Origin: Xylanimonas ulmi
Lineage (GTDB): Bacteria > Actinomycetota > Actinomycetes > Actinomycetales > Cellulomonadaceae
NCBI RefSeq assembly: GCF_004216535.1
Contig: NZ_SGWX01000001.1
Span: 2,976,001-3,040,000, forward strand
Length of the DNA stretch: 64,000 nt
Direction of reading: 5' to 3'
The translations under genes were made by a program, and so were the position numbers. The notes under the pieces are model-generated. The model ran no database searches and was not told where the DNA came from. It was given only the letters and a program-made list of their open reading frames with translations. Below are positions 25,776 through 34,171 of this stretch, in pieces. The stretch's first letter is position 1. The number at the start of each line of letters is the position of its first letter.

Positions 25776-25875
25776 CGGAACCGTACGAGGCCGTCTCCCG
25801 TCACACACTTCTTGCCGCCCTGGTCATCCCGGTGTTCCGCGGTGTTTCCGCTCCCGCGGGGCGGGTCGGCTCAGG

Positions 25876-26436
25876 TCAGCGTGCCACCAGACGACGGAGA
25901 ACCTCGTCGTCCAGAACTCGGTCGCCGTAGACGAGCCGCACCGCCTCGGGGTTCGGGTTCCCGGCGTCAGGACCGCGCCAGGCGAGCGAGAGCCCGAGCT
26001 TCTCCGCCGTGCGCCGCGACGCAGTGTTGTGCTCGAGGAGAATCGCCGTGACCGGTGCACTGGGCTTGAGGCGGGCGGCGGCATCGAGCCCGGCCCGGGC
26101 GATCTCGACCGCGAATCCTTGCCCCTGCTGGGCGGGCGAGAGCCTGTAGTAGACGTTCCAGACACCTGTCGGGCGCAACCGGACCCCACCGATCCCCACG
26201 AACGCTCCGTCATCGAGCCGGCGTGCGGTCCAGTACCCCATCTCGTCCCGAGCCCAGTCCGCAAGGTATGCCTCGACGTCGACCGCTGTCCGCTCCCGAG
26301 TGCGGTGCCGTCCGCTCGGAAGGTGGGCCCACACCTCTGGGTCAGCATGGAGGACATGCAACTCGTCGAGATCCTCGGCGCGTACCGGACGCAGGTCGAG
26401 GCGTGATGAGGTCACGGTGGCGCTCGCGTCCGTCAC
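25876..26436 (-). CDS. GNAT-family N-acetyltransferase (RimJ/RimL-like)
   Basis: The chosen start is GTG 26436, giving 186 residues. The longer frame from 26595 adds arginine-rich sequence unlike the family. It has the acetyl-CoA pattern: SSRLDLRPVRAEDLDELHVL at the start, MGYWTARRLDDGAFVGIGGV, then the motif-A region LSPAQQGQGFAVEIARAGLD (Q-x-x-G-x-A) and LEHNTASRRTAEKLG, the typical end motif of RimJ/L enzymes. The acceptor could be a protein N-terminus or a small molecule. Confidence 0.85.
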   Translation of the reverse strand: MTDASATVTSSRLDLRPVRAEDLDELHVLHADPEVWAHLPSGRHRTRERTAVDVEAYLADWARDEMGYWTARRLDDGAFVGIGGVRLRPTGVWNVYYRLSPAQQGQGFAVEIARAGLDAAARLKPSAPVTAILLEHNTASRRTAEKLGLSLAWRGPDAGNPNPEAVRLVYGDRVLDDEVLRRLVAR

Positions 26437-26591
26437 GAGGTGAGCATACGAGACCGCCGCCTCGCGACTGACCGTCGGCTCTGCGGGACTCAACTCAATT
26501 CTCGTCCTCGTCCTCGTGCGGTAATGAGGCAGGCGTGCCCTGTGCACTGGCAGCGAACCGCGTCTCCCATGCCAGCCGCGCTTCCGCGTCG

Positions 26592-27320
26592 TCACGGGAG
26601 CGGGTCGTTCGAGTGCTCGCTCCCGTCCGCCATCTGTGCCCTCCCGGTCAGCCAGTCGCGTAGGGCGTCGTCATCGCGGCACGTGACGACTTGGACGAAA
26701 CCCCGGTTGCCAGCGTGGTTTGGTGCGTGACGCAGGTGGTCGTTCCAGTCGAACGCGCACTGGCGGGCAGCCGAGACCAGGTTGCTGATCGCCTCGTCAC
26801 GCGTAGCACCCGTGCCGACGACCGACGGGATGGTCCCGACGACGGCCACCCACTCGCCCTCGTGAAACACCTCGACGTCCGGATCGATGCTGGCGGCCTC
26901 TGGCTCGTAGACCGCGGCGACGGCTGGCGGGAGCGGGCCGACGGGCTCGGCTCGGTAGTACAGGTGCGAGGTGTGGCCCGCGTCGTCGTACGGGTCCCGC
27001 TGCCGCTCGACCCACACGTACCGGACCATGACGACGTCGCCGGTCTGCGCCACGCACGGAACGGTCAGGCCGACATGGACGTCTGCGGGCGCCGGTGAGG
27101 TCAGCAGGTGAGCCCCGCCCGGCTGGGGCCCTGGGACGTCGTACCTCTCGTCTGCGACCCACGGGCCGGTGACCTGCGCCAGGTAGAGGCCGTCGTCGGC
27201 CCACCCTGTCCGGTCGAACGCCTCGACAGCGTGCCGGTCGCACAGGTCCGCGCTGAACACCGCCCAGGTCTGGCCCAGGCGCCCGCACACCTCGCAGCGG
27301 GGATCGACCTCAAAGCCCAT
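26592..27320 (-). CDS. Hypothetical protein with HicB-like C-terminal segment
   Basis: This 242-residue protein starts at ATG 27320. The N-terminus has a CEVCG...CDRH arrangement that could hold zinc, in a layout like short cysteine-rich proteins. The middle (GDVVMVRYVWVERQRDPYDD) is unrecognised. Residues about 175-215 (EGEWVAVVGTIPSVVGTGAT, then RDEAISNLVSAARQC) match the HicB antitoxin-type fold, in which a partial RNase-H-like strand pattern W-V-A is followed by T-x-x-E-A. No HicA toxin is adjacent. It is divergent from a small gene starting 58 bases away. Confidence 0.6.
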   Translation of the reverse strand: MGFEVDPRCEVCGRLGQTWAVFSADLCDRHAVEAFDRTGWADDGLYLAQVTGPWVADERYDVPGPQPGGAHLLTSPAPADVHVGLTVPCVAQTGDVVMVRYVWVERQRDPYDDAGHTSHLYYRAEPVGPLPPAVAAVYEPEAASIDPDVEVFHEGEWVAVVGTIPSVVGTGATRDEAISNLVSAARQCAFDWNDHLRHAPNHAGNRGFVQVVTCRDDDALRDWLTGRAQMADGSEHSNDPLP

Positions 27321-27378
27321 GACCGCATCCTCCCCGACACCTCGACGCGGCGCCCCGTCGCAGCGCACGGTGGCAGGC

Positions 27379-27666
27379 ATGACCGAGAGGGACGGCCAGT
27401 GGGATTGGGACGCGCTGGCGGCGAAGACCTCCGACCTGAGCGACCCGGCCGTGATGGACGCTGCGTGGAGCGCAGAGGCGGACCGCCAGGCCACACTGCG
27501 CGCCGAAGCCCTCGAAGCGCGCGACGACCCCGCCGACCGAGCCGCGGCCCAGGCTCTCGCGGCCGAGAGGGGCGTCCCAGCCCCGTGGCCCGCGCAGCCG
27601 TCAGGCCCCGCGTACACCAGCGCCGAGGCCGACGAGATGCTCGACGACATGAAGGCCGACCACTGA
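27379..27666 (+). CDS. Hypothetical 95-residue acidic protein
   Basis: The start is ATG 27379; an upstream ATG at 27319 overlaps the divergent gene. The product is helical and charged (DWDALAAKTSDLSDPAVMDA) with no cysteine, signal peptide or membrane segment. No family is recognised. It is supported by codon pattern, divergent placement and a clean stop, but not by similarity. Confidence 0.45.
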   Translation: MTERDGQWDWDALAAKTSDLSDPAVMDAAWSAEADRQATLRAEALEARDDPADRAAAQALAAERGVPAPWPAQPSGPAYTSAEADEMLDDMKADH

Positions 27667-27885
27667 GGGTCGCTGGCGCCTCGACCGGGCCTGCGCCGGG
27701 GAGGTCGCCGCAGGTCACAGCGTGTGTGGCCCACGTTAGGCGCGCCGTCGCCCGGATCGCCCCACTCACCTCACCCCCGCGGATTCTGACCCACGATTAG
27801 TGACGGAATCACAGTTGAGGTCGTCGAGGGTTGGGGCGCCCTGGCGCAGGAGCCAAGGGCAGACTGGGGGCCGACGCGGGGGTCC

Positions 27886-28014
27886 GTGGATGATTCGGGG
27901 TATGGCCGCCGCATCCGCCGCGCCGCCCTGGCCGCGCTGGACGACGACCTGACACGGCTGTGCGACGAGCCGGACGCCGCCGAGGTCGAGGAGGTCAGGG
28001 CGCTGCTGGCGTGA
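27886..28014 (+). pseudogene. Possible gene remnant or 42-residue peptide
   Basis: A plus-strand frame ending at 28014 stays open from about 27796 and reads plausibly (VDDSGYGRRIRRAALAALDD, DLTRLCDEPDAAEVEEVRAL). It has only an internal GTG (27886) as start and no good ribosome site. It may be the 3' end of a decayed gene in this accessory stretch, or a small peptide just upstream of the 28034 gene. Confidence 0.3.
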
Positions 28015-28033
28015 GGTGCGTCAGGATGGACGC

Positions 28034-28255
28034 ATGCCCGAGCCGCGCACCGTCCGCCAGACCGTCACGCTCGACGTCACGTACGACGTCGTCACCGAGG
28101 CCGAGATCGCCGCCGACGTGGACGCGTGGATCGATCGCGTCGAGGAGGGGCACTGGCTGCTCATCGAGCGCCCCTCAGGGCACCACGTCGTCATGCGGCC
28201 GTACATGGTGGCGCTCGACGGGCCGCGGGGGCCGGTCGAGGATCAGACTGGCTGA
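28034..28255 (+). CDS. Hypothetical 73-residue protein
   Basis: ATG 28034 gives a compact, beta-plus-helix protein with RTVRQTVTLDVTYDVVTEAE and IDRVEEGHWLLIERPSGHHV. It has no membrane segment. It resembles small antitoxin-like or regulatory proteins only in size. It converges on the next gene, with 3 bases between the stops. Confidence 0.5.
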   Translation: MPEPRTVRQTVTLDVTYDVVTEAEIAADVDAWIDRVEEGHWLLIERPSGHHVVMRPYMVALDGPRGPVEDQTG

Positions 28256-28258
28256 CGG

Positions 28259-28873
28259 CTACGCGTCCATGCCGAGCAGCGTCACCCGCGCACGCTCACA
28301 GAAGCCACAGCCGCACCGGGCGATCAGGGACCGCACCCGCTCGGCCGCCAGCCGCGCGTGCTCCATGCAGAGATCGGCGCCGCCCCACGGGTCGTCGCGC
28401 AGGTGCAGCATGACCTCGTTCTCGCGGTCACACCCGGTGACGTAGCAGCGGGTCGGGTCCGGCAAGGCCGAGCGCACCAGCACGCGGGCGGCGCGCTCCG
28501 AGACCTGCTCGATCGTGACCACCGGGGTGGTGCGCCACACCGTCGGAATGCCATCGCCGCGCAGGTCGAGCCACAAGACTGCGTCGGCGCCGACGCGCAG
28601 CCCGTCCCCTCGCTCGCCGGTCATCGAGTCGAGCCAGCCCGCCCCCAGCAGCGGCATCCACTCGCTGTCGCGCCGCAGCGTGGCGGCCAAGAACTCTCCG
28701 TCGACCGGGGTGGTGTCCGCGCGGGGTAGCCGCTGCACCCGTGGCGCGGTGTCCGGGTCCTGAGTGTCGATGAGGTGCCGGGAGCCTGACGCGGTCGTGA
28801 CGAGCCACAGCCCCGGCTCGGACGTCGGGTCGAGGGACGTCACCGGGTGCGGGTCGGGCGGCAGGTCGGGCAC
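28259..28873 (-). CDS. Hypothetical protein with cysteine pairs
   Basis: The chosen start is GTG 28873, one base after the preceding gene's stop; GTG 28843 is an alternative. The 204-residue product has WLVTTASGSRHLIDTQDP, where the first beta hairpin suggests a small beta domain. Its cysteine-rich end (CYVTGCDRE...CMEHARLA...CGCGFCERAR) could bind zinc. No known family. It lies in a three-gene minus-strand run (28259-29971). Confidence 0.55.
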   Translation of the reverse strand: MPDLPPDPHPVTSLDPTSEPGLWLVTTASGSRHLIDTQDPDTAPRVQRLPRADTTPVDGEFLAATLRRDSEWMPLLGAGWLDSMTGERGDGLRVGADAVLWLDLRGDGIPTVWRTTPVVTIEQVSERAARVLVRSALPDPTRCYVTGCDRENEVMLHLRDDPWGGADLCMEHARLAAERVRSLIARCGCGFCERARVTLLGMDA

Positions 28874-28874
28874 C

Positions 28875-29330
28875 TCAGCCGTCCTGCCCGGGCTGCCGCG
28901 TCGCTCGGCTCGCCGCCCACGCGCCACGTCTGCGGGTGGCGGCCAGTTGCCAGTCGGCGTGGGCCTCGCGCTCGGCCGCCTCGTACTCGGCGACCTTCTC
29001 CTCGGGCGTGCGTCCGACCGGCGGCTGGTGGACGGGCGCGGCCAGGACGTCGGCGGCCGCCAGCACGGCGTCGACGTAGTGGCGGTCCGTGACGACGTCA
29101 TCCGTGACCATGCTCGCCTTGGTGCGCCCCGAGGCGACCCACACCCTGTCGACGGCCGCTCGCGCCGCAGCGATCAGGGCGCGCAGGTCGTCGTCCGAGA
29201 GCCCCTCGGCGTCGTAGCCGACATGGTGGCGGACGTAGCCGACGCGCCCCTGGTCGTCCTCGCCGCGCAGGTCGTCGAGGATCACCCCGTCGATCGTCTG
29301 CCCCTCCCAGGTCGTCTCGCGCTCGCTCAT
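28875..29330 (-). CDS. Hypothetical 151-residue charged protein
   Basis: It starts at ATG 29330 with MSERETTWEGQTIDGVILDD. It is mostly helical (LSDDDLRALIAAARAAVDRV, EEKVAEYEAAEREAHADWQL) and ends in a basic tail. It has no cysteine, signal or membrane segment. It is almost contiguous with the next gene, indicating an operon. Confidence 0.55.
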   Translation of the reverse strand: MSERETTWEGQTIDGVILDDLRGEDDQGRVGYVRHHVGYDAEGLSDDDLRALIAAARAAVDRVWVASGRTKASMVTDDVVTDRHYVDAVLAAADVLAAPVHQPPVGRTPEEKVAEYEAAEREAHADWQLAATRRRGAWAASRATRQPGQDG

Positions 29331-29365
29331 GCGCACAGCCTGCCGCACCACGCCGACGTGACGCG

Positions 29366-29971
29366 TCACCCGTGCGCCAGCGCCTTCCGACCCCGCGCGG
29401 TCGCGGTCGCCAGGCACCCGAGCCAGATGTCGGTGGTCTGCGCCGTGGCGACGCCATGGCCGTTGAGCCTCACGCCCAGGTCGCGGATCGTGTCGACGAG
29501 CGCCGCCCTCTGCCCCTGGGTCAGGGCGTCCCCGCCGAACGGCAGGAAGAGCGCTCGGTAGGCGGCGGCGAAGTCCTCGTCGGCCTCCATCGCGGGAGTC
29601 CAGCGGGCCGCAAGCCACGCGAAGGGACCAAGCCGCCGCATCGGTCGACGCCCGGCGAGCGCGCCCATGACCCGGCGGGCCTCCCTCGCCGACGCGGCGG
29701 ACACCGCGCCCCTCGCGACCGGCGCGGTCCCGCGGAGCCACGCGGCCTGCTCGAAAAGCGTCGCGACTTTCGCCTGCGGCGAGGTCTTGAACGCGCGTCG
29801 CGGGCGATCGACGGGCAGGTAGTCGTCGTGGCCGACGATGCCGACGGCGAGGTACTTGGCCGCGTACCGAGACCCGGTGTCTACGGCGTCGTCGGCCGTG
29901 TCGTGGACCTCGTCGAGCCACTCGGGGTGGCGCGCCAGATATTCGGCCCGCAGCGCGCTGGCGGAGGCCAC
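29366..29971 (-). CDS. Hypothetical 201-residue helical protein
   Basis: It starts at GTG 29971, and a more upstream start cannot be excluded. The product is rich in helices and aromatic residues (LRAEYLARHPEWLDEVHDTA, RLGPFAWLAARWTPAMEADE, FAAAYRALFLPFGGDALTQG). No known motif. It is the first gene of the minus-strand run and 36 bases from the next. The sequence between it and the tRNA-Arg terminator (29972-30189) has no supported gene. Confidence 0.5.
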   Translation of the reverse strand: MASASALRAEYLARHPEWLDEVHDTADDAVDTGSRYAAKYLAVGIVGHDDYLPVDRPRRAFKTSPQAKVATLFEQAAWLRGTAPVARGAVSAASAREARRVMGALAGRRPMRRLGPFAWLAARWTPAMEADEDFAAAYRALFLPFGGDALTQGQRAALVDTIRDLGVRLNGHGVATAQTTDIWLGCLATATARGRKALAHG

Positions 29972-30189
29972 GTCTCGCGCGCCGCTGCGGGTGCTTTCGC
30001 CGGGTTGGCTGTGCTGGCGATGGGGCGACTGGGACGGGCCATGTCTGCTCTACGGGGCCGTGCAAAAGCCTGCGAACCGGACGCGTTCCGTCGGTTGGCA
30101 GGGGCCGTGCCCGAGTCAAAATGGGGCGCAAAACGGGGCATTCGCGAGGCGCAGCCTCTCTCGCTCGCGAGACCTCAGAACATGAAGAA

Positions 30190-30224
30190 GGCCCCTGACC
30201 TGGGCTTTCGCCTGATCAGGGGCC
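30190..30224 (-). terminator. Rho-independent terminator of tRNA-Arg
   Basis: GGCCCCTGA (30190-30198) pairs perfectly with TCAGGGGCC (30216-30224). On the minus strand the stem is followed by TTCTT. It lies 10 bases past the tRNA 3' end. Confidence 0.85.
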
Positions 30225-30234
30225 TTGCATTCGG

Positions 30235-30307
30235 TGCGCTCGAAGGGATTCGAACCCCCAACCTTCTGATCCGTAGTCAGATGCTCTATCCGTTGAGCTA
30301 CGAGCGC
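30235..30307 (-). tRNA. tRNA-Arg (anticodon ACG)
   Basis: It folds as a 73-nt cloverleaf on the minus strand: acceptor GCGCTCG (complement of 30301-30307) pairs with CGAGCGC, the anticodon loop is CTACGGA with anticodon ACG, the T-loop is GGTTCGAATCC, and the discriminator is A. CCA is not encoded. The plus-strand frame through it giving LEGIRTPNLLIRSQMLYPLS is the well-known false protein over such tRNAs. Confidence 0.96.
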
Positions 30308-30437
30308 GTGGCCGACGATCCGAAGCAGCGCCCCGGGTGACCGGCCGTCGAGAACACTACAACGAGTCGGCGGTGATCCCCAAACTGTGCCCGGGGTTCG
30401 TGACGCAGCACACGGCGCGGGGCGGGCATGGCGGGCT

Positions 30438-30462
30438 GGTGGTTCGACAGGCTCAACCACCG
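30438..30462. repeat. Single VEPVET-type hairpin repeat between the two tRNAs
   Basis: GGTGGTTCGACAGGCTCAAC followed by CACC: a core copy with one T deleted, flanked by GGTGGT/ACCACC arms. It is noncoding, in the 228-base gap between tRNA-Arg and the tRNA-Ser terminator. Confidence 0.85.
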
Positions 30463-30535
30463 GACCGGGCCCACAACCACCGGGCCGGGCGACAACCCCG
30501 GGACCGGGGGCACTCCCACCGCCGGCGGGCAACAG

Positions 30536-30568
30536 AAAAGGCCCCGGGCTCTGGGCTGCCGGGACCTT
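30536..30568 (-). terminator. Terminator of tRNA-Ser
   Basis: On the minus strand AAGGTCCCGG pairs with CCGGGGCCTT and is followed by TTTTC. It lies 6 bases past the tRNA 3' end. Confidence 0.8.
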
Positions 30569-30573
30569 CCTGG

Positions 30574-30662
30574 CGGAGACGGAGGGATTTGAACCCTCGA
30601 ACGGATTGCTCCGTTACCACCTTAGCAGGGTGGCGCACTAGACCTGACTATGCGACGTCTCC
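30574..30662 (-). tRNA. tRNA-Ser (anticodon GCT)
   Basis: This 89-nt minus-strand tRNA has a long variable arm (AACGGAGCAATCCGTT). Acceptor GGAGACG pairs with CGTCTCC, the anticodon loop is CTGCTAA with anticodon GCT, and the discriminator is G. The long variable arm is class II, as expected for serine. Confidence 0.95.
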
Positions 30663-30729
30663 TCGCGAAGGCTGTAGCCACCGCGACCGCCAGGGTACCC
30701 GGAACCGGACGCCGGAACCAAAGCGCTGG

Positions 30730-31611
30730 TCACGCGCGTGCCGTCATGACGATCGCCCCCGACACCAGTGCGAGCCCGACGACCTCTCCCCAGCTCGGCG
30801 CCTGGCGCAGCACCACGGCGCCGACGACGACGGCGGTGGCGGGCAGCAGCGCGGTGAGCACCGCGAAGGTGGCCGTCCCCACGCGGCGCAGCACCACCTG
30901 GTCGAGCACGTACGGCGCCACGGAGGAGCACAGCGCCACGACGAGCAGGAACGCGAGCACGCGCGGGTGCGCGACGACGTCGGGCGCGGTGTGGCCCCAG
31001 ACGGGCGCGAAGGCGAGCGCGCCGGCCACCATGCCGACGGCCAGTGAGTCGATGCCGGCGCCGGCGCCGGCGACCCGCTTGCCCAGCACGATGTATCCCG
31101 CCCAGCAGGCTGCGGCGACCGCGATGGCCGCGAGCCCGGTGACGGCGTCGTCGTGCGGGATGCCTGACTCCAGCGTGACGCCGGCGAGCAGCACGACGCC
31201 GGCCGAGGCGACGAGGATGGCGGCGCGCTCGCGCCAGCCGCGCCCGGTCACGGCGGCGACCGCGACGGGCCCGGAGAACTCGATCGCGACGGCGACTCCC
31301 AGCGGCAGGTGGTCGATGCCGATGTAGAAGGCGACGTTCATCGCGGCAAGCACGACGCCGAAGGCCGCCGCCCAAGCGAGCTCGCGCCCCGTCCAGCGCC
31401 GCCGCCACGGGCGCCGCCACGCGACGAGCACGACGGCGGCCAGCACGATGCGCCACCACCCGACGGCGGGCGCGTCGAGCGTGTCGAACAGTCCGACGGC
31501 CACGGCCGCTCCGACGTAGAGCGTGAGCCCGGAAACCAGGAACAGCGCGGGCGCGGGGACCCGGCCGGCCGTGGCGGCGACCGCCCGGACTCCCGGGCGG
31601 CCCCGGCTCAC
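30730..31611 (-). CDS. EamA/RhtA-family metabolite exporter
   Basis: This 293-residue protein starts at GTG 31611; the reading from 31692 overlaps the Ppx gene. It has ten membrane segments in two EamA repeats (about residues 15-140 and 150-285). RhtA-type features include FDTLDAPAVGWWRIVLAAVV, IEFSGPVAVAA, and LPATAVVVGAVVL. Such proteins export amino acids such as threonine or homoserine, or other metabolites. It starts 14 bases after the Ppx/GppA stop on the same strand, so the two may be cotranscribed. Confidence 0.87.
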   Translation of the reverse strand: MSRGRPGVRAVAATAGRVPAPALFLVSGLTLYVGAAVAVGLFDTLDAPAVGWWRIVLAAVVLVAWRRPWRRRWTGRELAWAAAFGVVLAAMNVAFYIGIDHLPLGVAVAIEFSGPVAVAAVTGRGWRERAAILVASAGVVLLAGVTLESGIPHDDAVTGLAAIAVAAACWAGYIVLGKRVAGAGAGIDSLAVGMVAGALAFAPVWGHTAPDVVAHPRVLAFLLVVALCSSVAPYVLDQVVLRRVGTATFAVLTALLPATAVVVGAVVLRQAPSWGEVVGLALVSGAIVMTARA

Positions 31612-31624
31612 AGGAGGCCCCGGC

Positions 31625-32548
31625 TCACAGGTTCTCAAGGTGCCGCAGGATCGCGCCCTCGCGCAGCGCCCACGGGCAGATCTCGACCTCATCGACCTTG
31701 AGCGCGCGCATGGCCTCCTGGGCGACGACCGCTCCGGCGACGATCTGCCGCGCGCGCCGCGGCCCGATGCCCGGCAGCACGGTGCGGTCGGTCGAGGACA
31801 GGCGCGCCAGGCGCGGCGTCCAGTCCTCCAGGTGGGCCAACCGCATCCGGTAGCGCTGCCCGGCGCCGAGCACCTCGCGAGGCATGCCGGCCAGGCGGGC
31901 GAGCGAGCGGAACGTCTTGGACGTCGCGACGGCGTGGTCGCCGGCGAGCGTCGCCCCGGCGCTGAGCGCCCCGCCGAGCGTGTGGCGCACGTGCTCGCGC
32001 AGTGCGGCGACGTCGGCGCCGGCGGGCGGGTCGGCCTCCCACAGGAACTGGCGCGTCATGCGCCCCGCGCCGAGCGGGACGGACAGCGCGACGTCGGGCT
32101 CCTCGTCGGTGCCCGCGGCGATCTCGAGCGAGCCGCCGCCGATGTCGAGCAGCAGCAGCCGCCCAGCGCCCCAGCCGTACCAGCGGCGCGCGGCGAGGAA
32201 CGTCAGGCGCGCCTCGTCGACGCCCGCGAGCACCTCGATGGGCACACCCACCCGCTCGGTGAGCATGTCGAGCACCTGCGGGCCGTTGGCCGCCTCGCGC
32301 ACCGCCGACGTCGCGATGGCGAGCGTCGCCTCGACGCCCTGCTCGCGCCCGACGGCGGTGGCGCGCGTCACCGCGGTGTCGAGCGCCGCGACGCCCTCGT
32401 CCGAGATGGAGCCGTCGGGCTCGAGGTAGCGCATGAGGCGCACCTCGAACGACTCGGACGCGGCGGGCACGGGGCGGGCCCCGCGCGCGGCGTCGAGCAC
32501 GGCCACGTGGACGGTGTTGGACCCGATGTCGATGACTCCCAGGCGCAC
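31625..32548 (-). CDS. Ppx/GppA-family exopolyphosphatase
   Basis: This 307-residue protein is the compact actinobacterial form of Ppx/GppA, hydrolysing polyphosphate and/or guanosine pentaphosphate. Phosphate-binding motifs of the actin-like ATPase fold are present: GVIDIGSNTVHVAVLD at the start, TSAVREAAN, and LLLLDIGGGSLEIAAGTDEE near residue 145. It lacks the C-terminal HD-type domain of long Ppx enzymes. The start is GTG 32548. Confidence 0.93.
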   Translation of the reverse strand: MRLGVIDIGSNTVHVAVLDAARGARPVPAASESFEVRLMRYLEPDGSISDEGVAALDTAVTRATAVGREQGVEATLAIATSAVREAANGPQVLDMLTERVGVPIEVLAGVDEARLTFLAARRWYGWGAGRLLLLDIGGGSLEIAAGTDEEPDVALSVPLGAGRMTRQFLWEADPPAGADVAALREHVRHTLGGALSAGATLAGDHAVATSKTFRSLARLAGMPREVLGAGQRYRMRLAHLEDWTPRLARLSSTDRTVLPGIGPRRARQIVAGAVVAQEAMRALKVDEVEICPWALREGAILRHLENL

Positions 32549-32692
32549 GGGCCCACGCTAGCGCCGAGATCGCCCCTTGACCTGGTGGTCGTCCGCGCGT
32601 CACGCGCCGCGCGCAGTGCGGCGCCGTGGTCGGCGTCGCGCACGACGACGGTACTTTCCGCCTGCCACTGGCCACGACTCCAAGGAGGGCTC

Positions 32693-33148
32693 ATGTCCCT
32701 GATCAGCGCTGTCACGTCCGTTCTTCGCAACTATGCGACCTTCACCGGTCGCGCCCGTCGCTCCGAGTACTGGTGGTTCGCCCTGGCGTTGGGCGTCGTC
32801 GGCTCGGCGCTCACCGTGGTGCTGACCGGGGTCGCCGCCAAGTCGATCGACCTGGAGGCCGGCACGATCGGCAGTGGCTACTTCGTGGCCATGGTCCCGC
32901 TGTGGATCTGCAGCCTGGGGGTGCTCCTGCCGTCGCTCGCGGTGACCGTGCGCCGTCTGCACGACACCGACCGCGCGGGCTTCTGGATCCTGATCACGCT
33001 CGTCCCGATCGTCGGGGCGCTCGTCCTGCTCGTGATCCTCGCGACGCCGGGCCAGCGCGCGCCGAACCGGTTCGGGCCGGATCCCCAGGCCGAGAGCCTG
33101 GCGGACCTGCCCCCGGTGGGCGACCCGGCCGGCTTCCCGGGCGCCTGA
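32693..33148 (+). CDS. DUF805 membrane protein
   Basis: This 151-residue protein starts at ATG 32693, with AAGGAGGG upstream. DUF805 hallmarks are FTGRARRSEYWWFALA at the start and VRRLHDTDRAGFWILITLVP in the middle, with NRFGPDP near the end and four membrane segments. The family is widespread and of unknown function. A 13-base-pair terminator follows. Confidence 0.92.
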   Translation: MSLISAVTSVLRNYATFTGRARRSEYWWFALALGVVGSALTVVLTGVAAKSIDLEAGTIGSGYFVAMVPLWICSLGVLLPSLAVTVRRLHDTDRAGFWILITLVPIVGALVLLVILATPGQRAPNRFGPDPQAESLADLPPVGDPAGFPGA

Positions 33149-33182
33149 TCCACCCGCCGTTCGGTCGCGCGGACGCGCGACA

Positions 33183-33214
33183 GCGGGGCCGCGCCATCGT
33201 CGGCGCGGCCCCGC
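33183..33214. terminator. Strong bidirectional terminator between DUF805 and ABC permease genes
   Basis: GCGGGGCCGCGCC (33183-33195) and GGCGCGGCCCCGC (33202-33214) pair perfectly over 13 bases with a 6-base loop. It sits between convergent genes. Confidence 0.8.
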
Positions 33215-33235
33215 CGTCGTGCGTCGTGCGTCGCC

Positions 33236-34171
33236 TTACCCCTTGACCGAGCCCGCCAGGAGCCCGCGCACGAAGTAGCGCTGAAGCGACAGGAACACGA
33301 CGAGCGGCACGATCATCATGATGAACGCGCCGGCCGACAGCAGATGCCACGCGCCGCCGCGGGTTCCGGACAACTCGGCGACGCGCACCGTCAGCGGCGC
33401 CACGTCGGGCGAACCGCCGACGAACACCAGCGCCACGAGCAGGTCGTTCCAGACCCACAGGAACTGGAAGATGCCGAACGCCGCGATCGCCGGGATCATC
33501 AGCGGGAACACGACCCGGAAGAAGACCTGAACGTGTCCGGCGCCGTCGACGGTCGCCGCCTCGACCAGCGAACGCGGGATGTCCTTCATGAAATTGTGCA
33601 GCAAGAAGGTCGCCAGCGGCAGCGCGAAGATCGAGTGCGACAGCCACACCGTCCAGAACGACCCGGCCAAGCCCCAGTTCACGAACTGGCGCAGCAGCGG
33701 GATCATCGTGACCTGGATGGGCACCACCTGGAGCGCGAACACGAAGACGAACAGCCAGTCGCGCCCTTTGAAGTCGATCCAGGCGAACGCGTACGCGGCC
33801 AGCAGCGCGACGGCGATCGGAATGACGACGCTCGGCAGCGTGATGACGATCGAGTTGACGAAGAACTGCGCCAGGTTCGTCGAGCTGCCGTGGAGGGCGG
33901 CGTCGTAGTTGTCCCACGTGAACCGGGCGTCACCGGTGAACAGGTCGCCGAAGACGGTCCACCAACCACTGCGTCCGATGTCGATCTGCTTGCGGAACGA
34001 CGTGATGAACAGGCCGGCGGTCGGCAGCGTCCACAGAATCGCCAGGATGATGGCGATACCTGAGGCCCACGGGTTCGACAGGCGGCGGCGGGCCTTTCCC
34101 GCGCGTTGGCCGAGGGTCGAGGCGGCAGATGTCGTGCCCGCTTTCGAGCCGGTTGACGGGATCGCGGTCAT
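33236..34171 (-). CDS. Sugar ABC transporter permease (CUT1, MalG-like)
   Basis: This 311-residue protein starts at ATG 34171, overlapping the other permease by ATGA. Six membrane segments are seen, with the EAA loop EAATVDGAGHVQVFFRVVFP that contacts the ATPase, followed by PLMIPAIAAFGIFQFLWVWN. The N-terminus has about 35 hydrophilic Ser/Thr/Ala residues. It forms the channel with the 34168 permease. The ATPase gene is not here, so a shared MsmK-type ATPase probably energises it. Confidence 0.93.
   Translation of the reverse strand: MTAIPSTGSKAGTTSAASTLGQRAGKARRRLSNPWASGIAIILAILWTLPTAGLFITSFRKQIDIGRSGWWTVFGDLFTGDARFTWDNYDAALHGSSTNLAQFFVNSIVITLPSVVIPIAVALLAAYAFAWIDFKGRDWLFVFVFALQVVPIQVTMIPLLRQFVNWGLAGSFWTVWLSHSIFALPLATFLLHNFMKDIPRSLVEAATVDGAGHVQVFFRVVFPLMIPAIAAFGIFQFLWVWNDLLVALVFVGGSPDVAPLTVRVAELSGTRGGAWHLLSAGAFIMMIVPLVVFLSLQRYFVRGLLAGSVKG

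Noticed and set aside
29372-30340. Plus-strand open frame ending in LEGIRTPNLLIRSQMLYPLS
   Set aside because: It is the antisense reading of tRNA-Arg, a familiar false protein, and crosses the opposite-strand gene at 29366-29971.
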